Below the pieces are notes generated by a model. The model saw only the letters and a program-made list of their open reading frames with translations, did not search any database and was not told the origin of the DNA. A program made the position numbers and the translations under genes. From Chthoniobacter flavus Ellin428 (GTDB lineage: Bacteria; Verrucomicrobiota; Verrucomicrobiia; Chthoniobacterales; Chthoniobacteraceae), in assembly GCF_000173075.1 (NCBI RefSeq), contig NZ_ABVL01000002.1, positions 372,001 through 436,000 of the forward strand: a stretch of 64,000 nucleotides of DNA, given 5' to 3'. Within the stretch, counting starts at the first letter, position 1, and each line of letters starts with the position of its first letter. Positions 54,008-62,000 of this stretch are shown here, piece by piece.

Positions 54008-56365
54008 CTATTCCCCCAACGTCCGCAGAAGATTGACCGCCTCCTGGTAGCTCGGCTCGATCTTCAAGGCCCGACGCGCGGCGTCCGCTGCTTCGTGCGC
54101 GCGCTGGAGCCGAAGGAGAATCGTCGCCGCCGCGTAAGGCGCCTGTGGGTTTTGCGGATCGAGCGCCTCGGCGCGGGCGAGCGCTTCCAGCGCCTGATCC
54201 GGCTGCCCGGCGGCATTGCGCGCCAGGCCGAGATTGTACCACGCGCGGCCAAATTGCGGATCGAGCTGCACGGCCTGCTCCAATTGCGTCCGCGCCTCGG
54301 CCGCTCGATTCACTTCATTGAGCGCCAGCGCGTAGGTGTAGCGGAGCTGGGCTTCGCGCGGCGCCAGTCGCACCGCTTCGGCGAGTTGCTTCACCGCTTC
54401 CTCCGATTGCCCAGAGAGGCTCAAGGCGATGGCGTAATTACTCCGCAGCGGCGCCGAGCCATGATCCCAATCCACCGCCAGCTTGAATTCATCCAGCGCG
54501 CCCTTTTCATCGCCGCGATCCTCCAGATACGTCGCCCATTGCGTGAGCCCGGTGGGTTGATCACGATTGAAATTCAGCGAATACAGCAGCTCGCTGCCCG
54601 CGCGCGAATTCGGATCGACCGTCCGTCGCAAGCCCCACGCCGCATCGATCCGCACCGAGCGCGAAGGATCGTCGAGCAAAGCGGTCAGTGCGCCCGTCTC
54701 CGCCTCGCTGCCCGCCTGTAGATTCGCCCCCAGCGACCGCGCTGCCATGCTGCGCACGAGTTCGCTCGGATCCTTGGCCGCGGCTTGCAATGCCTCGACC
54801 ACGCCCGCTTCGTGCACTGAAATGCGCAGGAGATTCGCCGCCACCGCACGCCAGAAAGGATCCTTCTCCTCGCGCAACATCTTCAGCAGATTCTTGTGCG
54901 CGCCCGGCGCGAAAGTCCGCGCCTGCGCAATCCATTCCGCGCGCGTGCGCGTCGGGCGGTTCATCTTCTCGCCATACCATTTGTTGCAGTTATCGATGGC
55001 CCACTCGACCGGCTTGTCCGCATGACAGCGCCCACAAGCGTTCGGAATGTTGTGCTCCTTCGTCAGCACCGGATCGGGAATGGTGAACCCGTGATCGCGC
55101 CGCGCGTGGCGCTGCATGTAAGTCGTCTCCGGCATGTGACAATCCACACACCGGCTGCCCGCCGTGCCCGCCTTGTGAAAGCTGTGATCGGGATCGACGA
55201 TCTGCGGCGCCACCGCCACGCCCTGGATGACCGGCGCCGGCGAACCGTGACAGCGCATGCACAGCGCATTTCCCTCTACCGGGTTCTTGCTCGTGTGCGG
55301 ATCGTGGCAATCCATGCAGCGCACGCCCGCCGCGTGCATCTTGCTGCCGAGGAAAGAGGTGAACTCGTAGTCTTCGTCGTGCACCTGGCCATCCGGATAA
55401 AACAGCTCGCTGTCATCCGGAATGCTCAGCGCGAAGTGATCGAAGAACTTGTCGCCGGGCACGAAGTCGCCCGTCAGTTCCACGCGACGCGCGTGGCACA
55501 TGCCACACGTGTCGAGCATCTGGTCGCGCGAAAGTTTCGCCAGGTTCGGATCACCCTTCTGCTTCGGATACGCCTTCTGCCAATCCGCGTGCGCCTTCAT
55601 CGGCCCATGACACGCCTCACAGCCGACCGTCATCTCCGCCATCGCCGTATGATAGCTATCGTCCTTCGGCTCGTAATTTTTCCGCACGCGCGTGTTGTGG
55701 CACGAGGCGCACATCTGATTCCACGTCATCCCCCGCCCCGTCCAGTGGCCCCACTCGCCCGGCTGGCGATCTTCGTTGCCGTAAACGTCGAACCACTCCT
55801 GCTTGTGCGGATCCCAGGCGAGTTCCATCGTCTGAAAGCGTCCGCCCGGCGCCGCCACGAGGAATTGCCGCAACGGATCGACGCCAATCACCCGCTCCGG
55901 CATGAACGTCTCGTGCGGCGACTTCAGCCCCGCCGTAGTCAGCGCAAACTTGCCATCGACCACATGCGCTTCCGAGATCTGCGTTCCCGCCTTGATCTCC
56001 TTCGGCGGCTCAAACGCCACCGCATCGAGCTTCGCCTCCACCTTGCGCTCGGCCAACCCATGATGCGATCCCTGCCACTTCTCAAACTCCGCCGCATGGC
56101 ATTCGCGGCACGACTCCGATCCCGCGTAATGCGGCATCACCTTCGCCTCCGGCTCGATGGAAAATTTTCCCGCCGGCGCGGTCGCCACCTTCGTCCCCAG
56201 CGCGGACGGATGCGAATTCCGGCTCAAAAACCATCCGCCCAATCCCACCGCACCCAGGCAACACACCGCCAGCCAGATCCCGAGCGCACGCTCCCAAAAA
56301 GTCATCGTGTTCTCCTTGGGGCTGCTACTGGAGGGCGGGGAATTCTTCTTCTTGCGACGGCTCAT
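54008..56365 (-). CDS. Multiheme c-type cytochrome (eight CxxCH) with HEAT/TPR C-terminal domain
   Basis: A 785-residue protein. One transmembrane segment (residues 27-47) anchors it to the membrane. Eight CxxCH heme sites are present at about residues 86, 219, 249, 287, 350, 369, 406 and 444; CRECH, CASCH, CEACH, CGMCH, CMDCH, CMRCH, CVDCH and CGRCH. The layout around CEACHGPMKAHADWQKAYP is that of nitrite-reductase/hydroxylamine-oxidoreductase-like octaheme proteins, without a lysine-ligated CxxCK. After ~470 come HEAT-type helices and then TPRs (AEARTQLEQAVQLDPQFGRA, PYAAATILLRLQRAHEAADA). The heme domain fused to TPRs occurs in Planctomycetes and Verrucomicrobia. It should transfer electrons across the periplasm; its redox partner is not encoded nearby. 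Confidence 0.85.
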   Translation of the reverse strand: MSRRKKKNSPPSSSSPKENTMTFWERALGIWLAVCCLGAVGLGGWFLSRNSHPSALGTKVATAPAGKFSIEPEAKVMPHYAGSESCRECHAAEFEKWQGSHHGLAERKVEAKLDAVAFEPPKEIKAGTQISEAHVVDGKFALTTAGLKSPHETFMPERVIGVDPLRQFLVAAPGGRFQTMELAWDPHKQEWFDVYGNEDRQPGEWGHWTGRGMTWNQMCASCHNTRVRKNYEPKDDSYHTAMAEMTVGCEACHGPMKAHADWQKAYPKQKGDPNLAKLSRDQMLDTCGMCHARRVELTGDFVPGDKFFDHFALSIPDDSELFYPDGQVHDEDYEFTSFLGSKMHAAGVRCMDCHDPHTSKNPVEGNALCMRCHGSPAPVIQGVAVAPQIVDPDHSFHKAGTAGSRCVDCHMPETTYMQRHARRDHGFTIPDPVLTKEHNIPNACGRCHADKPVEWAIDNCNKWYGEKMNRPTRTRAEWIAQARTFAPGAHKNLLKMLREEKDPFWRAVAANLLRISVHEAGVVEALQAAAKDPSELVRSMAARSLGANLQAGSEAETGALTALLDDPSRSVRIDAAWGLRRTVDPNSRAGSELLYSLNFNRDQPTGLTQWATYLEDRGDEKGALDEFKLAVDWDHGSAPLRSNYAIALSLSGQSEEAVKQLAEAVRLAPREAQLRYTYALALNEVNRAAEARTQLEQAVQLDPQFGRAWYNLGLARNAAGQPDQALEALARAEALDPQNPQAPYAAATILLRLQRAHEAADAARRALKIEPSYQEAVNLLRTLGE

Positions 56366-56653
56366 GTGCGCGCAGTGTGCCAGAGCACGCAAGCCCCGTC
56401 ACCGACGGAACGCTTTCCGTGATTGATAACGACGCTCCTTCGGTTCATTGCCACTCGCGCGAGACCCGTTGCCCTCGTGCGAGACCATAACGCTATAGCC
56501 CGGGTTCATTGCCCCCGTGCTCACCGAACCTGGCTACCGCCGCGCGCCTCAGCGCGTTGTAGCCGCCCCGTTCCGCCCGGGGCGCCGGAAGACGCACCCG
56601 CTGAACAGCAGTCATACCTCGGATCAACCCTGCCCTAAAAAGGAAAGGGAAAC

Positions 56654-56729
56654 CCACGGATTACGGATTGCACGGATGAGACGAGCCGACGCGGATTTCT
56701 GTAATCCGTGCAATCCGCGCAATCCGTGG
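56654..56729. repeat. Palindromic repeat CCACGGATT...AATCCGTGG
   Basis: CCACGGATTACGGATTGCAC (56654 on) faces GTGCAATCCGCGCAATCCGT (to 56729). The element lies in the gene-free gap 56366-56763. It shares its right end with the element at 48236-48424. The rest of the gap contains only GC-rich, hairpin-prone sequence, with no supported gene. Confidence 0.65.
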
Positions 56730-56763
56730 TCAAAACGCCTTTGGAAAACCACCAGGAACTGCC

Positions 56764-57234
56764 TCAACGCGTGATGATCAAATGATACGTCACCGCACCG
56801 GGATTGCCCTGATTCTCGCTGTTCTTGTTGATCCTCAGCACCAGATCGTCCCGATCCTCCGGCACCGTGAACTTGAACGGTGTGCGCGCCGTCAGCGGCG
56901 GCACCAGGGCGATCACCGAACTGGCGTGTCCGCTGGTCGAGCGCCGGGCAATCACCAGCCGGCTTTCATTTTGATGTCCGCGCTCTTCCTGGACGACGTC
57001 GGGATTATCGCTCGCCACGTGACCATGCGCCTTCCAAAGCCCGGAGACGTACTGCAGCGAAATCACATCCCCGCGCCGCAAAGCGCCCAGCGGATAACCA
57101 TCCGGCGTATTGGCCGGCACCTTCACCTCCGAATCCGTCACCGCCTTTCGCTGATCGCCGGAAGCAGTTGGGTTCTGGGCAAAGGCCGGGAAAGCCAGGG
57201 CCAGCAGCGCACCAGTGAGAAGCAATTTTTTCAT
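56764..57234 (-). CDS. Small exported protein of unknown function
   Basis: A 156-residue protein with signal peptide MKKLLLTGALLALAFPAFA. Mature segments include GALRRGDVISLQYVSGLWKA and FTVPEDRDDLVLRINKN, which suggests a small beta-sandwich. I do not recognise a family. The sequence just upstream of the ATG is CGTTTTCCCCCCCG, the same C-rich motif as before glcF and the hybrid sensor gene. Confidence 0.6.
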   Translation of the reverse strand: MKKLLLTGALLALAFPAFAQNPTASGDQRKAVTDSEVKVPANTPDGYPLGALRRGDVISLQYVSGLWKAHGHVASDNPDVVQEERGHQNESRLVIARRSTSGHASSVIALVPPLTARTPFKFTVPEDRDDLVLRINKNSENQGNPGAVTYHLIITR

Positions 57235-57411
57235 CGGGGGGGAAAACGTCCTTTCTCGGTTCTCGAGAACGCGCCGCCACCGTCGCCGGAACCGGCCGCT
57301 CGAATCGCCGGGATGCTGTCGCAGGCGATTCGGAGAGTCCAGCCTGCGTTTCTATTGAAAAGCTGCTTGCCGTCGGGCGATTTTTCGGTAGTTTCCGCGT
57401 CCTCCTTTCAA

Positions 57412-57486
57412 GCCAGTGTAGCTCAGTGGTAGAGCAGCTGTTTCGTAAACAGCAGGTCGCGGGTTCGATCCCCGCCACTGGCTCCA
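57412..57486 (+). tRNA. tRNA-Thr (anticodon CGT)
   Basis: Acceptor GCCAGTG pairs with CACTGGC; the anticodon stem CTGTT/AACAG carries loop TTCGTAA (anticodon CGT). The T-arm reads GGGTTCGATCC and CCA is encoded (57484-57486). Length is 75 nt. The RAYT-type transposase gene ends 33 bp downstream on the opposite strand. Confidence 0.92.
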
Positions 57487-57519
57487 TCTGAATTCCTCAT
57501 ATTCAGTGGTTTGGCCACC

Positions 57520-58512
57520 TTAGCGGGACGAAGCTCGCTTGAGAATTTGGCTCACGTTTGCCGCGCTGCGCATGCCCAGACGTTCGGCGATCCAACCCAT
57601 TCGCACCGTCGTCTCCATCCGAATCCTCCGGGCGATCCGCACCTTGCGCACGTCGTTGCCGGGCAGTGCCGCCAATTCTTTTTCCGGCAAGCCTTCCGCA
57701 CTCAGGCCGGTCCGAAGGATCTCCTCGGCCCTCTTCTCATCATGCGCCCGCTGCGCCGCCGCGCCACGATACGAACGCCCCTTGGGTTTCGCCACGTCCA
57801 TCTTCGAGATCATTTGCAGCAATTTTTCCCCAAAGACCTGGCTGCCCCAATACCAACCCCGACGCAGGTGACTCATCCGCCGGTCTCCATCCACCGGCGG
57901 TTCCGCCACCCCGCACCTGGCCTTCGCCTCTTCCGCGGCTCGCCGATCCAGCCGCGCGACAAATCGCCGCCGCCCGCTGGTATCATCGCGCAACCCGAAG
58001 GCCTCCAGTCCCATGACACATTCCAGCCAGGGCGCACGGCGGCCGGCCGGCAGCGCATAGCCGCTCGCCACACTGCTCCAGGGATAATCCTGTACGCTCT
58101 GCCCTCGACCAGGGACGATCAGCCCCGCCCGCACCGGATTGAGGTGCAGATAATCGAGCATTGCACAGTAATACTCCCCCGCCCTCCCCTCGGTCACGAT
58201 GGCCTTGTAGCGATCTCCAAAGACCCGCCCCCAGAGCCGATGCCGGGTATTGAAGCGCCGCGTGTAAGTATTTTGCAGCCACTGCATTCCGGCCACCAGA
58301 TTCGCCTCCGGTGTTTCCAGGAAGAAATGGTAATGATTGCTCATCAGCACCCAGGCATGCACCCGCCAACCCGTCATCTGGCAGGCTTCACTCAAGGCCT
58401 GAAGAAAAAACCGCCGGTCCGTCTCGTCGCGATAAATGCGCTCCCGCCGATTCCCCCGGGCCATCACATGATAAAACGCGCCGGGATATTCGAGTCGAAT
58501 GCTGCGGGCCAT
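57520..58512 (-). CDS. RAYT-type (Y1 HUH) transposase with C-terminal helix-turn-helix
   Basis: A 330-residue protein. The N-terminal Y1_Tnp domain (ARSIRLEYPGAFYHVMARGN) holds the metal-binding HUH motif as HYH in VLMSNHYHFFLE, and the region QWLQNTYTRRFN carries the catalytic tyrosine; YLHLNPVRAGLI completes the domain. About 100 extra residues follow, ending in a helix-turn-helix (MGWIAERLGMRSAANVSQIL), which fits the larger REP-associated group. RAYTs nick hairpin REP elements as single strands. The window has several palindromic intergenic repeats, which could be substrates. It is not flanked by terminal repeats that would make it an autonomous IS. Confidence 0.85.
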   Translation of the reverse strand: MARSIRLEYPGAFYHVMARGNRRERIYRDETDRRFFLQALSEACQMTGWRVHAWVLMSNHYHFFLETPEANLVAGMQWLQNTYTRRFNTRHRLWGRVFGDRYKAIVTEGRAGEYYCAMLDYLHLNPVRAGLIVPGRGQSVQDYPWSSVASGYALPAGRRAPWLECVMGLEAFGLRDDTSGRRRFVARLDRRAAEEAKARCGVAEPPVDGDRRMSHLRRGWYWGSQVFGEKLLQMISKMDVAKPKGRSYRGAAAQRAHDEKRAEEILRTGLSAEGLPEKELAALPGNDVRKVRIARRIRMETTVRMGWIAERLGMRSAANVSQILKRASSR

Positions 58513-58637
58513 AGTCTCTCCATCTCAGTTCACACCCGCTCTCCTGTCAAGATTTGTTGACTGACCCCTTCCTTCCCGAAAACCAAACAGCCTAAATCGC
58601 TCTTATCTTAGTGCCATTCTCGCCTGACCCCTATTCC

Positions 58638-59039
58638 CTATTTTCCTTCTCCTAGCAACTCCCCCAATGACTTCGCCGCTTTTACAATAGCCTCACTCCT
58701 ATAGTCGAAAAACTTTACCCCTTCCACAGTATTCATCTCGTTTAAAACAGAAGCTGGAACTATTTCTCCATATTGCGACAATTCAGTCCTAATTTCTGAA
58801 AACAAAGCCACTAAAGCCTCGATTTCGGAGGTTGAATGCATCAATTTGTCCAATTCAAGATCGATCGCTCCAGGAGCATATTCTGAAAGAGTTCTCTTCC
58901 ACTGTTCAGCTAAATGCGCCAAAAGATTACCCTCTGGCATTTTGGGGACAAGTCGTAGAGCAAAGGCCATTACCGCAATAATATCCAAGTCGTTTACTAT
59001 CAGGCTTTTACCATTATACACTTGTATTGAATTCGCCAT
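58638..59039 (-). CDS. Putative immunity protein for the Rhs toxin
   Basis: A 133-residue cytoplasmic protein (MANSIQVYNG onward) with no signal peptide or membrane segment and low GC content compared with the window. Its ATG lies one base after the Rhs stop codon (TGA-T-ATG), a position typical for cognate immunity genes of polymorphic toxins. It is mostly helical with acidic patches (GAIDLELDKLM, SEIEALVALFSEIRTELSQY). I do not recognise a family; the assignment rests on position, size and composition. Confidence 0.7.
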   Translation of the reverse strand: MANSIQVYNGKSLIVNDLDIIAVMAFALRLVPKMPEGNLLAHLAEQWKRTLSEYAPGAIDLELDKLMHSTSEIEALVALFSEIRTELSQYGEIVPASVLNEMNTVEGVKFFDYRSEAIVKAAKSLGELLGEGK

Positions 59040-59040
59040 A

Positions 59041-62000
59041 TCAGTGAAGATAAATAATCGTCTTTGAGCTTCTCCCCACATTTGCCTCAACCGCGGACTT
59101 CAACGCCGAAATCTGAGCTTCGGATAATCCCTTGGTATCGATAATGAGCGTCCGCGTCGCGGTATTAAAATTTGCATCTTTTATCGCGGCATTGGCAAGT
59201 CCATCGACACTGCCCTTCGCAGGAATTGGGCCCTTTAAACTGATATTGCCCAGCTGACTGTCTACAAAATCAATAGCTTCATCAGGGCCACGTGAAATGG
59301 TACGACCCAACGCCTGCTCAATCCGTACACCAGCGATGCCCTCCGCCTCAATATAACCCCGGGCAGGATCGGTACCCAGCTCCAACTGCCTCGCACGAAG
59401 ATTTAGTGTGTCCAATAACTGACTCTGACCGCTCGTCTCGGCGACTGGAAGCTCGATCTGTTGAGCCGTTTTAGCGGCAGTCATTTCTGCCGTTAAAGTC
59501 GGCAATACTGCCTTTTCTGTTGTCACGGCACCCAAAACCGCCCCCTCTGGAATAGGGACTCCATCCACCATCAAGAGCGAAGCGTTTTGGGTTAAAAAAT
59601 CTCCCGCCTTCTTCAATGCTGGATGACTATCAAAAAATTGATCAGTCGCTTGAATAAGGCGCGCATTTGCCTGCATCAAGCTATCCCATCTGGCTTGAGA
59701 TTCTGCGCGTCTGTGGTCTGCAAAGGCTTGGGAAGCATCACCAAATTCAGCCAAATTTAGCCCACGGTCCATATAATTCGCGACTGTGTCCATCGCGCTC
59801 TTGGCGAGATCGCCAACCATATTCGCCATCGCGGTATAGTCATAACCGCCAGATTCGTCATCGTCATCTTCATCAAGCCCTTGTGGATCGAAATGAGTCC
59901 AAGGGTTTTGCCGAACATAAGCATACAGATTCGGCCCATCCACAAAGCCTGCCGGGTCACGTGTAATAAACGTTCCGGTTTCCAAATCCCGGTAGCGCAT
60001 GCCTTCGTTGAGAAGGCCATCGGGATCTTCCTCTTTAGTGTTGGCTTTCTGCCGATCCTGAGTGGTCCCGTACTCCACTGGATGGGTTCCAAACGCCTCG
60101 TAACTGGTTTCCCAAGTCACCAAGCCGCCTAAATTGGTGCGCGCGGTCACATCTCCCCGCTGATCGTAGTGAGCGAAACTGGCCGTCCCACTACGGACGC
60201 TATAAAGGATGCCCCCCACACCACCGCCCCAATCGCTCCCGCGCACGAATTCGGCGCTCAGCGTCCCAGTCGAAGTATATTCCTGCACGCTGGTGCTGCC
60301 GCTGAAGACGATCTTGGCAATGTTGCTTCCCTCTCTGCGGGAGACTCTTCGCGTGCGGTAGTCGTAATCGTATCCATAGGTGCCACCGCCGCCCGGCGTA
60401 TTTTTCACCAAACCGACAAGCCGATTTTCCGAATCGTAACTATATGTGTCCGTAGCGCCCCCCACACTGCGTGTGAGCCGATTCCCGTTGAAATCATAGG
60501 AATAGGAAGCTCCATTTCCGGAAGTATCACTCCAACTGGAGAGCTGATTGAGATTGTTGTAGCTATAAGTGGCAACGTTGCCGTTGAGTGTTTTGTGAGC
60601 ACGATTGTTGGCCGCGTCGTAGTCATAAACGGTATTGCTGACGACGCTTCCATTGAGATCTGTCACGACTTCGCTGGTTAAACGATTGTCGGAATCATAG
60701 CCCATCGTCACGTTTCGCGGTGCAACTCCAGCCGTATATTCCTTAAGGCTCCGCACATTGCCCCCGGCATCGCTCAACGAGAGCGAGTGGTAAACGACCC
60801 CGCGGTTTGAAATCGTCTCCTTTTCGTACATTCGATTGACACCGTCATATCGCTGGGTCACGGCGTCTCCATTTGGCAAGGCCTGGTTAACGTCATTGCC
60901 GTTCAAATCATAGGAGTAAGCAGTCACCAACCCGCCATCGCTCATGGTGCTCAGCCGATTCAGCGAATCGTAGGTTGAGACGATGGAGCGCGCATTGCCG
61001 CCCTCCGCTAGCCCATATTGCACACCCAACCGGTTGCCGGCCAGGTCATAGTGATAGGTGTGCGTCGCGCCATTGCTCGTCTCGGTCAATACCCGGTGTA
61101 GGGCATCGTAAGTGTAGCCGACGTCGGCGACGCCGTTCTTCCCAGGCTCGGTCACAGAAAGCAAATCGCCCGCTGCGCCGTAACCATAAGTGCGATTTTC
61201 CACGGGATGAGCTGGATAGGTGGCCGTCAGCAGCCGGTTTCGCAGATCGTAGCCGTAGTTCGTCACCTGGCTGAGCGCATCAGTGCGCTTGACCACGTTC
61301 ACTCCGTCATATTCCAGTCTCGTCGTATACCCCGCAGCATCGGTGGTCGCTGTGTTGCGATTCAACCCATCGTAACCGAATTTCGTCTCCTGCAAGAGCC
61401 CATCTTTGACCGAGATTCGGTTGCCTACTTCATCGTAGCCATATCTGACAGTTATCTGCTCCTGATCCGTCGTCGTCTCAAGCCGGTTGAGCCAGTCGTA
61501 GGTGTTCGTGGTGACGTGCTGGTTCGCATCGGTCACCGTCACCACATTGCCCGCGAGATCGTAACTCGTTCTCTTCTCTGGGCGAACTGCTTGTTGCCCA
61601 CCCGCCAACAGCACCGGAGGCGCCGTCACCTTCACCGGACGGTTCGCCTCATCGTATTCCGTTTCCGTCGTGAACCCACACGCATTCTGCACCCAAATGA
61701 CATTACCCACGTAGTCGTAGCCAGTGTAGATGACCGGGAGACCGGGCTGGCCAGTTGTCCCATCGAGAACCTCCGGTTGGTGCTCCTCGATCTTGCGATT
61801 GCGCACGTCGTAGATGTAATCCCGCTCCTGCAGGAGCGGATTGATCGCCCGGATGACACTACCCACTTTATTATAGAAAGTCTGCGTCCCCGGGCATTTG
61901 ATGTGGGTAGTACGGTCCAACTGTTCGGGGTTCAAGCCGTCGTCTACCGGCGGCTCAAGCGTCAAAACCGGCCTTCCGGCACTGTCATATTGGGTCTCCG

